DNA of 64,000 nucleotides from Aquibium carbonis (GTDB taxonomy: Bacteria > Pseudomonadota > Alphaproteobacteria > Rhizobiales > Rhizobiaceae): the NCBI RefSeq assembly GCF_003970795.1, contig NZ_RWKW01000002.1, forward strand, positions 164,558 to 228,557, written 5' to 3'. Position numbers and translations under genes: made by a program. Below, piece after piece: positions 1 to 8,480 of the stretch. Every line of letters begins with the position of its first letter. Positions within the stretch are counted from its first letter, which is position 1. The notes under the pieces are model-generated. The model searched no databases, had not been told where the DNA came from, and saw nothing but the letters and a program-made list of their open reading frames with translations.

Positions 1-312
1 GTCAAGGTCACCGACCGCTCGATGATCTGGAACTCGGATCTGGTCGAGACGCTGGAGCTCGACAACCTGATGGCCTGCGCCATCACCACGGTCTACGGCG
101 CCGAGGCGCGCAAGGAGAGCCGCGGCGCTCATGCCCGCGAGGACTTCTCCGAGCGCGACGACGCCAACTGGCGCCAGCACACGCTGTCATGGGTCGACGA
201 GGCGGGCAACGTGACGCTGAAGTATCGTCCCGTCCACACCGAGACCATGCTGCCGGTGGCGCAGGGCGGCATCGACATCGCCAAGATCGCGCCCCGGAAG
301 CGGGTGTACTAG
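1..312 (+). CDS. sdhA: Succinate dehydrogenase flavoprotein subunit, C-terminal part
   Basis: Catalytic FAD subunit of complex II, which oxidises succinate to fumarate at the inner face of the membrane. Only the last 103 residues are in the window; the frame is open to base 1. The end of the flavoprotein is recognisable from the family pattern [17 protein letters not shown], followed by a [10 protein letters not shown] segment and the terminal PRKRVY. The next gene of the complex, sdhB, lies downstream but is separated by a toxin-antitoxin pair. The sdhC, sdhD and the rest of sdhA are presumably to the left. Confidence 0.95.
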   Translation, partial: VKVTDRSMIWNSDLVETLELDNLMACAITTVYGAEARKESRGAHAREDFSERDDANWRQHTLSWVDEAGNVTLKYRPVHTETMLPVAQGGIDIAKIAPRKRVY

Positions 313-345
313 GTTGGGGACTGGGACGGCGAACGGAGGTCCATC

Positions 346-585
346 ATGGGAGACGTCAAGATCAGGTTCGAGGATGCGTCGCTGCTGGAGGCCTTGTCGG
401 AAATGGCCAGAGAGCACGATCATACCCTCGAGGCCGAAATCCAGCGTCTGCTGAAACAGGCCGTCGAGCGACGAGCGGTGCGGATGGCGTTCCTTGAACG
501 GGCGCGAGAGATAACTGCCATGACCCCGGCAGGTGTACCGCAATCCGATAGCACATTGCTCATCCGCGAAGATCGCGACCGGTGA
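346..585 (+). CDS. Ribbon-helix-helix antitoxin, VapB/FitA-like
   Basis: Small 79-residue protein. Residues 3-45 fit an Arc/FitA-type ribbon-helix-helix: a short beta strand (VKIRF), then two helices ending in EIQRLLKQAV. This fold dimerises on DNA, and in FitA/VapB proteins it represses its own operon and neutralises the partner toxin through the C-terminal tail. A GGAGG Shine-Dalgarno sequence precedes the ATG. The stop overlaps the GTG start of the PIN-domain gene (GTGA), the usual coupling in vapBC pairs. The pair sits between sdhA and sdhB, 33 bases after sdhA, so it may be transcribed from the sdh promoter as well as its own. Function is inferred from family and partner. Confidence 0.85.
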   Translation: MGDVKIRFEDASLLEALSEMAREHDHTLEAEIQRLLKQAVERRAVRMAFLERAREITAMTPAGVPQSDSTLLIREDRDR

Positions 586-1010
586 TCCTGATCGTCGACA
601 GCTCAGTGGCGGTGAAGTGGTTCACGAACGAGCCAAGGAACGACATAGCAAAACGCATCATCTTGCTCGACGCCGAGTTGATCGCGCCCGAATGGGGATT
701 GGCGGAAATCGGCAACGCTCTCTGGAGAAAAGTACGCCGTTCCGAGCTGACCTTCGATCAGGCCCTGGAGGCGATCAGGGAAGTTTCGCGGCAGCTGGAA
801 TGGGTGCGCTGCACCACCGCGACCATGGTTTCCGCCCTCGAATTGGGCCGCCGCCTGGATCATTCCATCTACGATTGCCTTTTCCTGGCGCTGGCTCTCG
901 AACGCAGCGACGCGAAACTGATCACTGACGACGACAAATTCGCAGCGAAAGCTGCATCGAGCGGCTTCGGCGCCACTGTTATGAAACTGGGCGCCGATCC
1001 CTTGGAATGA
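582..1010 (+). CDS. vapC: PIN-domain toxin, VapC-like ribonuclease
   Basis: Predicted Mg-dependent RNase of a type II toxin-antitoxin pair. It has the acidic residues expected for a PIN active site: Asp6 in the IVDSSVAVKW start, Glu41 in AEIGNALW, Asp97 in HSIYDCLFLALA and an Asp cluster at 115-117 (TDDDKF). Length (142 residues) is normal for VapC. The start is GTG, overlapping the antitoxin stop. Only 23 bases separate its stop from sdhB, and no terminator is seen, so sdhB is probably co-transcribed with it. Known VapC toxins cut tRNA or rRNA; the target here cannot be read from sequence. Confidence 0.9.
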   Translation: MILIVDSSVAVKWFTNEPRNDIAKRIILLDAELIAPEWGLAEIGNALWRKVRRSELTFDQALEAIREVSRQLEWVRCTTATMVSALELGRRLDHSIYDCLFLALALERSDAKLITDDDKFAAKAASSGFGATVMKLGADPLE

Positions 1011-1033
1011 CCGCGAACGAGGAATGAGATCCC

Positions 1034-1813
1034 ATGGTCGAACTCACGCTCCCCAAGAACTCGAAGATCAACCCGGGCAAGACCTGGCCGAAGCCGCAAG
1101 GCGCGACCAATCTGCGCGAGTACAAGATCTATCGCTGGTCGCCCGATGACGACCAGAACCCGCGCCTCGACACCTATTTCGTCGACATGGACGATTGCGG
1201 GCCGATGGTGCTCGACGCGCTTCTCTACATCAAGAACAGGATAGACCCGACGCTGACCTTCCGGCGCTCCTGCCGCGAGGGAATCTGCGGCTCCTGCGCC
1301 ATGAACATCGACGGCGCCAACACGCTGGCCTGCACCAAGGGCATCGACGAGATCGGCGGGGCCGTGAAGGTCTATCCGCTGCCGCACATGCCGGTGGTGA
1401 AGGATCTGGTGCCCGACCTGACCGTGCCCTATGCGCAGCTGACCTCGATCCAGCCCTACCTGAAGACGGTGTCGCCCGAGCCGGCCAAGGAATGGCTGCA
1501 GAGCCATGAGGACCGGCAGAAGCTCGACGGCCTCTACGAATGCATCCTGTGCTTCTGCTGCCAGACCTCGTGCCCGTCCTACTGGTGGAACGGCGACCGC
1601 TACCTCGGCCCAGCCGTGCTGCTTCAGGCCTATCGCTGGCTGATCGATAGCCGCGACGAGGCGACCGGCGAGCGCCTGAACGATCTGGAAGACCCGTTCC
1701 GGCTCTACCGCTGCCACACCATCATGAACTGCGCCCAGACCTGCCCGAAGGGTCTGAACCCGGCCAAGGCTATCGCCGAGATCAAGAAGATGATGGTGGA
1801 ACGGAGCGTGTGA
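1034..1813 (+). CDS. sdhB: Succinate dehydrogenase iron-sulfur subunit
   Basis: Electron-transfer subunit of complex II, carrying electrons from the SdhA flavin to quinone. All cluster ligands are present: Cys80, Cys85, Cys88 and Cys100 for the 2Fe-2S centre; Cys170, Cys173, Cys176 and Cys180 ([11 protein letters not shown]) for 4Fe-4S and the first 3Fe-4S ligand; Cys227, Cys233 and Cys237 ([11 protein letters not shown]) for the remaining ligands. Length of 259 residues is normal. It is the last gene of the sdh operon here. The preceding vapBC pair may have its own promoter feeding sdhB. Confidence 0.97.
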   Translation: MVELTLPKNSKINPGKTWPKPQGATNLREYKIYRWSPDDDQNPRLDTYFVDMDDCGPMVLDALLYIKNRIDPTLTFRRSCREGICGSCAMNIDGANTLACTKGIDEIGGAVKVYPLPHMPVVKDLVPDLTVPYAQLTSIQPYLKTVSPEPAKEWLQSHEDRQKLDGLYECILCFCCQTSCPSYWWNGDRYLGPAVLLQAYRWLIDSRDEATGERLNDLEDPFRLYRCHTIMNCAQTCPKGLNPAKAIAEIKKMMVERSV

Positions 1814-1825
1814 GTTGCGACGTTC

Positions 1826-2030
1826 GTGCGTCCTTCGAGACTCGGCTTCGCCGGGCGCCTCAGGATGAGGACCGTCTCCGGTCGGCATCGCCCGTCCATC
1901 GACGTGAGCCGATGCTGCCGTTCAGAAGCCGGAATCTGTTGCGTTCGGAAGCGCAGATCGGGTTAAAGGAGCGCTCGCTCCGACGCGACCCATCCTGGGG
2001 CGCGCGCGTAGCGAGCCTCGAAGGACGCAC
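1826..2030. repeat. Intergenic palindromic repeat with about 40-base imperfect inverted ends
   Basis: The ends are inverted copies. The left end, 1826-1844 (GTGCGTCCTTCGAGACTCG), matches the reverse complement of 2012-2030 with one mismatch. The similarity continues inward through CTCAGGATGAGG on the left and CATCCTGGGG on the right. I know the core (CCTTCGAGACTCG ... CTCAGGATGAGG) as a recurrent rhizobial intergenic palindrome. No coding capacity is convincing between the ends. The unit fills nearly all of the space between sdhB and the yceH-like gene. Confidence 0.7.
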
Positions 2031-2041
2031 CTGAATCACCC

Positions 2042-2692
2042 ATGGACACGCCCGCCTCCGACCTCCTGCTCCTGAACGCCATCGAAGCCCGCGTGCTGGG
2101 TTCGCTGATCGAGAAGAAGGAGCTCACCCCCGACATCTACCCGCTGTCGCTCAACGCCACGCAGTCGGCGACCAACCAGAAGACGGCGCGCGAGCCGGTG
2201 ATGAGCCTCGAACCGGCCGACATCCACCGCTCCTTCAAGTCGCTGATGGACAAGGGGCTGGTGCGGCAGGTGTCGGGCTCGCGCGTCGAGCGTTTCGAAC
2301 ATCTTCTCTCGCAGCGCTTTTCGCTGACGCGCGGCCAGACCTCGCTCGTCGGCCTGATGTTGCTGCGCGGTCCGCAGACCGCCCATGAGTTGATGGCGCG
2401 CGCCGAGCGCATGGCACGCTACGCGAATCTGGAGGAACTGCTGGCCGATCTGGACCTGCTGATCGGTCGCAAGACGCCGCTCGTCCAACTGGTCGAGCGC
2501 GGCCCCGGCCAGCGCGAGGATCGTTACGCCCATCTGCTCTGCGGCCCCGTCGCCGCTGCCCCGCGTGCCGCTTCGCCGGCGCGCGCCTTTTCCACGGCCG
2601 AAACGTCGGATCTCGAATCCCGCGTCGCCGCGCTCGAAGCCGAGGTCGCCGACCTGCGGGCGTTGGTCGAGCGCCTGACCGGGAACGGCTGA
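2042..2692 (+). CDS. YceH family protein (DUF480/UPF0502)
   Basis: Cytoplasmic protein of unknown function. It aligns from memory along its length with E. coli YceH. Shared features are the early LNAIEARVLGSLIEKK segment, the TPDIYPLSLNA and NQKTAREPVM signatures, then LVRQVSGSRVERFEH and a LLRGPQTAHELMARAERM block. These form two winged-helix-like domains. The C-terminal 45 residues are an Ala-rich linker plus a heptad-like helix that could be a short coiled coil. The start at 2042 lies 11 bases after the palindromic repeat, so its transcription signals must overlap that repeat. Confidence 0.88.
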   Translation: MDTPASDLLLLNAIEARVLGSLIEKKELTPDIYPLSLNATQSATNQKTAREPVMSLEPADIHRSFKSLMDKGLVRQVSGSRVERFEHLLSQRFSLTRGQTSLVGLMLLRGPQTAHELMARAERMARYANLEELLADLDLLIGRKTPLVQLVERGPGQREDRYAHLLCGPVAAAPRAASPARAFSTAETSDLESRVAALEAEVADLRALVERLTGNG

Positions 2693-2796
2693 ATCCTTTT
2701 TCGATGCCACTCCGCGCCGATTGATCCGCGTCAAGCCGGCCGCGCGCGCTGCGGGCTACGACCCCTCCCGACAACGGAAAGGGAGTTTGCCGCGCA

Positions 2797-3144
2797 ATGG
2801 CGACCACGAACTGGAACGACTTCATCGACCAGACCAACCGCCGCATGACCGCGGTTCGCGGCGGCATTCCGGACGTCGCCGCCGGCTTCGCGCAGCTCGC
2901 CAAGGCTGCCATCGCGCCGGGCGCACTGGATTCGAAGACCAAGGAGCTGATCGCGCTGGCCATCGGCATCGCCGCGCGCTGCGACGGCTGTCTCGCCTTC
3001 CACGTCAAGGCCGCCATCAAGTACGGCGCTACCCGCGAGGAGGTGCTGGAGACGATCGGCGTCGCGGTCTACATGGGCGGCGGCCCATCGATGATCTACG
3101 GCGCCGAGGCGCTCGACGCCTACGACACGCTCGTCGCCGGATGA
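2797..3144 (+). CDS. AhpD/carboxymuconolactone decarboxylase-like protein
   Basis: Small 115-residue all-helical protein of the AhpD-like superfamily, cytoplasmic. The redox motif is complete: Cys62-x-x-Cys65 followed by His69 (RCDGCLAFH), with the conserved KTKELIALAIGIAARC helix before it and the GATREEVLETIGVAVYMGG helix after it. This pattern is typical of peroxidase-like members that use the cysteine pair, rather than true carboxymuconolactone decarboxylases. The ATG follows a GGGAG-type ribosome site. It sits beside a periplasmic MsrA, so a role in oxidative-stress defence is plausible, but the substrate is unknown. Confidence 0.88.
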   Translation: MATTNWNDFIDQTNRRMTAVRGGIPDVAAGFAQLAKAAIAPGALDSKTKELIALAIGIAARCDGCLAFHVKAAIKYGATREEVLETIGVAVYMGGGPSMIYGAEALDAYDTLVAG

Positions 3145-3225
3145 TGTCACGCAAGCGTGTTGGCGCTTGATTTTGAAACCGGGCGGGACGGCGCTACCTC
3201 TCTGCGAAACAGGGAGAGTTCCGCC

Positions 3226-3825
3226 ATGCTGCGCATTCTGATCGCCGCCACGCTTGCCGCCTTCGCCGCTTCCGCAACCCCTGCCGCCGCGCAGCAGACC
3301 CAGTCCGCCATCTTCGCGGGCGGTTGCTTCTGGTGCATCGAATCCGACATGGACAAGGTGCCGGGGGTGACCGCGACCACGTCGGGCTATTCCGGCGGCA
3401 CCTTGGCGAACCCCACCTATCCGAACCATGAAGGCCACCGCGAGGTCCTGAAGGTCGATTTCGACCCCTCGAAGGTCTCGTATGCGCAGCTCGTCGACAT
3501 CTTCTTTCGCTCGGTCGATCCGACCGACGCGGGCGGACAGTTCTGCGATCGCGGCCACGCCTACACCACCGCCGTCTACGCAGCGAACGCCGAACAGAAG
3601 CAGGCAGCGGAAAAGGCGAAGGCAATCGCCCAGGCCGAACTCGGCAAGCCGGTCGTGACGCCGGTCGAGATGGCGGGAACGTTCTGGCCGGCGGAGGAAT
3701 ATCACCAGGACTACTACAAGAAGAATCCGATCCGCTATCGCTACTACCGGGCCGCCTGCGGCAGAACGGACCGGGTCAAGACCCTGTGGGGCAATGCCGC
3801 GTACCAGGGCATTCCTGCCCATTGA
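3226..3825 (+). CDS. msrA: Peptide methionine sulfoxide reductase MsrA, exported
   Basis: Reduces the S-epimer of methionine sulfoxide in proteins. The catalytic GCFWC motif is at residues 33-37 (Cys34 nucleophile), and a C-terminal Cys (AACGRT) can act as resolving residue. Residues 1-22 form a signal peptide (MLRILIAATLAAFAASATPA, then AAAQQ), so the enzyme should act in the periplasm. The chosen ATG follows GGGAGAG; an upstream in-frame start at 3157 would bury the signal peptide. It is not fused to MsrB, and no MsrB or MsrPQ is visible nearby, so its electron donor in the periplasm is not evident. Confidence 0.92.
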   Translation: MLRILIAATLAAFAASATPAAAQQTQSAIFAGGCFWCIESDMDKVPGVTATTSGYSGGTLANPTYPNHEGHREVLKVDFDPSKVSYAQLVDIFFRSVDPTDAGGQFCDRGHAYTTAVYAANAEQKQAAEKAKAIAQAELGKPVVTPVEMAGTFWPAEEYHQDYYKKNPIRYRYYRAACGRTDRVKTLWGNAAYQGIPAH

Positions 3826-3855
3826 GCCGCCCCGAGCCTCGCTGACCAGGGGATC

Positions 3856-3874
3856 GGGCGAGCGCCGCTCGCCC
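3856..3874 (+). terminator. Hairpin after msrA, weak terminator candidate
   Basis: GGGCGAGC-GCC-GCTCGCCC gives a perfect 8-base-pair stem with a 3-base loop, about 30 bases after the msrA stop. There is no immediate U tract; a T-rich segment (CCGTTTTGTTTTC) starts about 12 bases later. It may end transcription before the GGDEF-EAL gene or simply stabilise the mRNA end. Confidence 0.5.
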
Positions 3875-4005
3875 ACCTGATTCCGTTTTGTTTTCTTGCC
3901 GCGCACGACGGCTGCCCCCGTTTAAACTTCGTCAATCCTGTTTGCAGCTTGGCGCCTCGAAACGCCGCGAACGTTCCGTTGCGTGAAGCGTGTTAACCGG
4001 TTGGC

Positions 4006-6453
4006 ATGCCTGCGCATTCTATTTATCGCGCGAGATCGACAACTCGCCGGTATCCCGTGGCCTCTCTTCGTCAGCCTTTCACAACCGCAATGACCTCGCT
4101 TCGGGCGCTCCTCGAAGGGACGCCGGCCGGCCGCTGGTATCGCCTCAGCGGTCTGGCTTCCGACACGTCGGTCGAGGCTTCGAGCGTTCGCGCGGCGCAG
4201 ATGCGTTCGATGCTCCGCTATACACCGATCATGATGGCCGCCAATGTCGTCAACGCCCTTTGCGTCGTCGTCGGCATCCTTCATCTCGTCGACGATCCAT
4301 TTCCGCTGGTCCTGTGGGGCCTTGCCGTTTGTGCGTTCGCTGTCCGGGGCACGCAGGTCTGGTACGCGAACCGCGAGCGGCCGCCGCGGCGCACCGTCTC
4401 GTCGCGCGGCCTATGGCGAACGACCTACCAGGCGGCATTGCTCGGCGGGCTCTGGGGGGTTCTTCCCGCAATCTGGTATCCGGAGCTCGACCAGGGCGGC
4501 CACATTCTCATCGGGACGCTGGTCACCGGAATGATCTGCTGCGGCGCGTTCGCGCTGGCCACCATCCCGTCTGCCGGCACCGCCTATGTCCTGGCCCTGG
4601 TGACGGGCAGCCTCGTGGGACTGCTGCGGACAGACGTTTCCCATGCCGGCGTGATTGCGGTTCTGCTGCTCGCCTATGCCATTACCGTCACCTATGCCGT
4701 GTTCGGGACCGGAAAACTGTTCGTGGAGCATTTCGAGGCGGAGACGGCGCTGAAGCACAATGGCGAGGTCATCCAGCTGCTTCTCAACGAATTCGAGGAG
4801 AACGGGTCTGACTGGCTGTTCGAACTCGACGCGCATCTGCGCATCGTGTCCTGTTCGCCCCGCTTTCTCGACGTCGTGACGGAACACACCGGCGACCTTA
4901 CCGGCCGGCGCTTCGGCGAATTGCTCGCCCCTGCGGGGGAGAAGAGCCTCTTCGCCGCGCTTTCGTCCGGCAAGGCGTTTCGCGATCTGCTGGTCGAAGC
5001 CGAAGGGCCCCTCGGCGCCCGCTGGTGGTCGATCACGGCCGGCCCCCTGCTGGACGCGAACGGCGCGGTCTCGGGCTGGCGCGGCGTCGGATCCGACGTC
5101 ACCGACGCCAAGCTGGCGAAGGACCGCATCGTCTGGATGGCGACGACCGACCAGCTGACCGGACTGCCGAACCGCACCCATTTCCGCGATTGCGCCGAAC
5201 GCGCCATCGAGCGTTGCCGCAAGGGCGGCCTCACGATCGGGATCGCCAGCCTCGATCTCGATGGCTTCAAGCAGGTCAACGACACCCTCGGTCACGCCGC
5301 GGGCGACGAACTGCTGGCCAGGATCGCTTTGCGCCTGCATGACTTCGCGCGGGAGGGCGTCACGATCGGCAGGCTGGGAGGCGACGAGTTCGGCGTGCTG
5401 CTGGAATGCGAATGCGACGCCGACACCATGATCTCGTTGCTGGGGGAGATCGTGACCACCATCTCGGCCCCCATCGCCATCGGTGACAGCACCGTATCCG
5501 TCGGCGGAACCGCGGGGCTGGCCCTTCCAAGATCGGCAGACGAGGACATCGATCGCCTGATGAGCAATGCCGACACCGCGCTTTACGCCGCCAAGGTCGA
5601 GCAGCGTGGATCGGTGGCGCTGTTTTCGGAGGCCATGCAGAAGGCGGCCGACGAGAAGCGCGGGCTCGCCGAAGAGTTGAAGCTCGCCGTCGAGGCGGGG
5701 CAGATGGAACTGCACTACCAGCCGATCGTCGACGCCAGCACGATGCGTGCCGTGGCCGCCGAAGCCTTGCTGCGCTGGCGGCATCCGAGGCGCGGCCTTC
5801 TGTCGCCCGACGTCTTCATCGGCATCGCCGAATCGACCGGCCAGATCGGCCGGATCGGCGCATGGGTGCTGTCGCAGGCCTGCAGGGACGCCGCATCCTG
5901 GCCGGAAGACGTCAGCGTGGCCGTGAACGTTTCACCCGCTCAGCTGGTGACAAACGGGACCAGCGAGATCGTTCGCACCGCCCTCGCGGAGAGCGGGCTT
6001 GCCGCCAAACGGCTCGAAATCGAGATCACCGAGGCGGTCTTCGTGCGACATGGAACCCAGGCCGAGGAGTTCATGCGCGACATGAACGCGATGGGTGTCC
6101 GGATCGCGCTCGACGATTTCGGCACCGGCTATTCGTCGCTCGGCTACATCACGCGCTTTCCGGTGTCGAAGCTGAAGATCGACCGCTCGTTCGTTTCCGG
6201 CGGCGCGGCCATCAAGGAACGGAACGCCATCATTTCGGCCGTCGTCGGGATCGCGCGGTCGCTGAACATGATCACCACCGCCGAGGGTGTCGAGAGCGCG
6301 GGCGAACTGGCCTGGGTGCGCAACCTGGGCTGCACCCAGGTGCAGGGCTTCCAGGTGGCCAGACCGATGCCGGCAGCGGCGTTTGCGGACTTCCTGAAGA
6401 GCCACGCTGCAACGCCCGGCATCCCGAAGCGGCCGATGCCGGCAATCGCCTGA
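4006..6453 (+). CDS. Membrane PAS-GGDEF-EAL cyclic-di-GMP enzyme
   Basis: Bifunctional c-di-GMP turnover protein, 815 residues. Residues 70-240 hold about five to six membrane helices, followed by a PAS-like sensor (about 265-375, ending in [11 protein letters not shown]), a GGDEF domain with an intact GGDEF at 458-462 and an EAL domain starting at Glu586. EAL catalytic features are all present ([35 protein letters not shown]). The inhibitory RxxD site is missing: the residues there are REGV. Both activities therefore look possible, without product inhibition of the cyclase. ATG codons at 4006 and 4090 are both plausible. It stands alone; the signal is unknown. Confidence 0.93.
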   Translation: MPAHSIYRARSTTRRYPVASLRQPFTTAMTSLRALLEGTPAGRWYRLSGLASDTSVEASSVRAAQMRSMLRYTPIMMAANVVNALCVVVGILHLVDDPFPLVLWGLAVCAFAVRGTQVWYANRERPPRRTVSSRGLWRTTYQAALLGGLWGVLPAIWYPELDQGGHILIGTLVTGMICCGAFALATIPSAGTAYVLALVTGSLVGLLRTDVSHAGVIAVLLLAYAITVTYAVFGTGKLFVEHFEAETALKHNGEVIQLLLNEFEENGSDWLFELDAHLRIVSCSPRFLDVVTEHTGDLTGRRFGELLAPAGEKSLFAALSSGKAFRDLLVEAEGPLGARWWSITAGPLLDANGAVSGWRGVGSDVTDAKLAKDRIVWMATTDQLTGLPNRTHFRDCAERAIERCRKGGLTIGIASLDLDGFKQVNDTLGHAAGDELLARIALRLHDFAREGVTIGRLGGDEFGVLLECECDADTMISLLGEIVTTISAPIAIGDSTVSVGGTAGLALPRSADEDIDRLMSNADTALYAAKVEQRGSVALFSEAMQKAADEKRGLAEELKLAVEAGQMELHYQPIVDASTMRAVAAEALLRWRHPRRGLLSPDVFIGIAESTGQIGRIGAWVLSQACRDAASWPEDVSVAVNVSPAQLVTNGTSEIVRTALAESGLAAKRLEIEITEAVFVRHGTQAEEFMRDMNAMGVRIALDDFGTGYSSLGYITRFPVSKLKIDRSFVSGGAAIKERNAIISAVVGIARSLNMITTAEGVESAGELAWVRNLGCTQVQGFQVARPMPAAAFADFLKSHAATPGIPKRPMPAIA

Positions 6454-6503
6454 CATCGGCCTGCCAGACCACCGACGCGTCGTCGCGCCGGCTGGTTTTC
6501 CAA

Positions 6504-6929
6504 TCAGGCCAGCCTGGCGTCGAGCGCGATCTCGATGGCGCCGAGCGCCTTGGAGACCGGGCACCCGGCCTTGGCTTTGTCCGCCAGCGCCAGGAACGTG
6601 CCTTCATCGATGCCCGGCACCGTTCCGGTGACGTGCAGCACGCTCTTCGTGATCCCCGTACCGGGGACAAGGGTCACAACCGCCTTGGCGTCGAGCTTTT
6701 CGGCGGGCGTGCCGTTCTCGGCCAGGAAATGCGAGAATTGCATGGCGAAACAGCCCGCATGCGCTGCGGCGATCAGTTCCTCGGGGTTGGTTCCGGCCTG
6801 TCCGCTTTCGTCCTCGAACCGGGACTTGAAGGAATAGGGCAGGCCTTTCAGCGCGCCGCTTTGCGCCTCCAGCTTTCCGGTTCCTTCCTTCAGCGTTCCG
6901 GTCCATACGGCTGTGGCATGACGATCCAT
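6504..6929 (-). CDS. osmC: OsmC-family peroxiredoxin
   Basis: Thiol peroxidase that reduces organic hydroperoxides in the cytoplasm. The two redox cysteines are present in their family contexts: AAHAGCFAMQFS and KAKAGCPVSKAL. Length of 141 residues fits the OsmC subfamily. The chosen ATG is preceded by AGGAG with good spacing; a longer frame to 6998 lacks such a site. It converges on the GGDEF-EAL gene with a 50-base gap and no clear terminator. Confidence 0.93.
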   Translation of the reverse strand: MDRHATAVWTGTLKEGTGKLEAQSGALKGLPYSFKSRFEDESGQAGTNPEELIAAAHAGCFAMQFSHFLAENGTPAEKLDAKAVVTLVPGTGITKSVLHVTGTVPGIDEGTFLALADKAKAGCPVSKALGAIEIALDARLA

Positions 6930-7127
6930 GGGTAACTCCTGCTTGGGGTGGCTCACCGCATCGAGGCGGAGCATGGCCTCAACGCACCGCGGCGGCAACC
7001 GTTCACCGGAGAGTGCGGATGCGGATGCAACGGCACCCTGTGTGCGGAGTGCGCTGCACGACGGTTCGCGGCCCTGCCGCCGGATCGCTCCGGCGGGGAC
7101 CTTCGCATCGCGCCAGGGGATGTCGGC

Positions 7128-8375
7128 TCAGATCGGCTCGCCGCGCAGCAGGTTGGGTGCAGGGCCAGCCAGGCCCGCCGCCTGGCGAATGAAGAACTCC
7201 TTCAGCGCTGGCATGCGGTCGACCATGCCGAGGCCGATGTCGCGGATCGTCCGCAGCGGGCCGAAATCGTTCGAAAACATGCGGTTGAGCACGTCGGTGG
7301 TTACGCCCATCTGCACGGTGTCGAAACGCCGCCAGCTTGCGTAGCGATCCAGCACGTCGACCGCGCCGATATCTTCACCGAGGCGATCGGCCTCGACCAC
7401 CACCTGTGCCAGCGCGGCCGCATCCTTGAAGCCGAGGTTGAGCCCCTGGCCGGCGATCGGGTGGATGCCGTGCGCGGCGTCACCGGCCAGCGCGAAGCGC
7501 GGCGCGACGAATTCGCGCGCCAGCGTGAGTCCCAGCGGCCAGGCCTTGCGCGGCCCGTCGACCCGGATGTCGCCGAGCTTCAGGCCGAAGCGCAGCTCCA
7601 GTTCGGTCTCGAAGACGATGTCGTCCTGGGCCACGAGGCGGTCGGCGTCGGCGGTGCGCTCGGTCCAGACGATCGACGAGCGGTTGGTCCCGTCCTCGCC
7701 GGGTTTCAGCGGCAGGATCGCGAAGGGGCCGGCGGGCAGGAAGTGTTCCTCCGCCCGGCCTTCATGCGGGCGCTCGTGCGCCACCGTGCAGACGATCCCC
7801 GACTGGCCGTAGTCCCAGTGCACGGTCTTGATGCCGGCCATGTCGCGCAGGCGCGACCTGACCCCGTCGGCTGCCACCAGCAGGCGCGCCGCCATCGTCG
7901 CGCCGTTCGCGAGCCTGACCGCGACCGACGCGCCGTCCACCTCGAAGCCCTCGACCGCGACGCCCTCGCGGATCGCGATGCCGAGATCGCCCGCGCGGCG
8001 GCGCAACGCCGCGTTCATGGCCTTGTTGGGGATCATGTGGGCAAAGGTCTCGCCGTCGGCCACTTCGCCGTCGAAGGTCAGGAACACGGGGCGAACCGGG
8101 TCGGAGGTGCGCGAATCGGTGACGATCATCTCGGTGATCGGCTGGGCGTGCGGCAGGATCTCGTCCCAGCAGCCGAGCTGTTCCAGCATTCGCCGCGCAG
8201 CGGCCGCCACCGCGGACGCGCGCCCGTCGCGCTCCCACACCCCGGCCGGCGCGGCATCCACCATGACGATCCGGAGACCCGGCCGCGCCTGCGCGATCGC
8301 CACGGCGGCGGCCAGTCCCACATAGCCCGCGCCCGCCACCACGATGTCGGTGCGCTCCGGTGCTTCCTGTGTCAT
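7128..8375 (-). CDS. UbiH/UbiF/VisC-family FAD hydroxylase
   Basis: Flavin monooxygenase of the ubiquinone-ring hydroxylase family. The FAD Rossmann motif is at the start (VAGAGYVGLAAAVA). A central DG motif follows (VAADGVRSRLR), and the second FAD motif is near residue 295 (LAGDAAHGIHPIAGQG). Length 415 residues is normal. A GAGGAG site precedes the chosen ATG at 8375. In Hyphomicrobiales one UbiL/UbiM-like enzyme can hydroxylate several ring positions, so the precise carbon cannot be assigned. It is transcribed divergently from tesB. Confidence 0.92.
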   Translation of the reverse strand: MTQEAPERTDIVVAGAGYVGLAAAVAIAQARPGLRIVMVDAAPAGVWERDGRASAVAAAARRMLEQLGCWDEILPHAQPITEMIVTDSRTSDPVRPVFLTFDGEVADGETFAHMIPNKAMNAALRRRAGDLGIAIREGVAVEGFEVDGASVAVRLANGATMAARLLVAADGVRSRLRDMAGIKTVHWDYGQSGIVCTVAHERPHEGRAEEHFLPAGPFAILPLKPGEDGTNRSSIVWTERTADADRLVAQDDIVFETELELRFGLKLGDIRVDGPRKAWPLGLTLAREFVAPRFALAGDAAHGIHPIAGQGLNLGFKDAAALAQVVVEADRLGEDIGAVDVLDRYASWRRFDTVQMGVTTDVLNRMFSNDFGPLRTIRDIGLGMVDRMPALKEFFIRQAAGLAGPAPNLLRGEPI

Positions 8376-8480
8376 CGTCCAACTCCTCGCGGCGGCGCGC
8401 CGCAACTTGACTTCACCTGCAAGACTGGTCGAAACCGGCGCATCGGCAGGACCGACAGTCGGTGGAAGGAGCCAGAGACG

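Noticed and set aside
4006..4090. Half CtrA sites (TTAAC) before the GGDEF-EAL, hemC and TraB-like genes
   Set aside because: Only single TTAA halves are present, without the second half at 7-base spacing.
6948..8480. Long open frame on the plus strand running from before the UbiH-type gene into tesB, with a Cys-rich start (GECGCGCNGTLCAEC) at about 7007-7050
   Set aside because: Most of it is antisense to a well-supported hydroxylase gene, and the tesB start has its own ribosome site. The Cys-rich part has no stop before the antisense region and no good ribosome site, so I do not call a small metal-binding protein.
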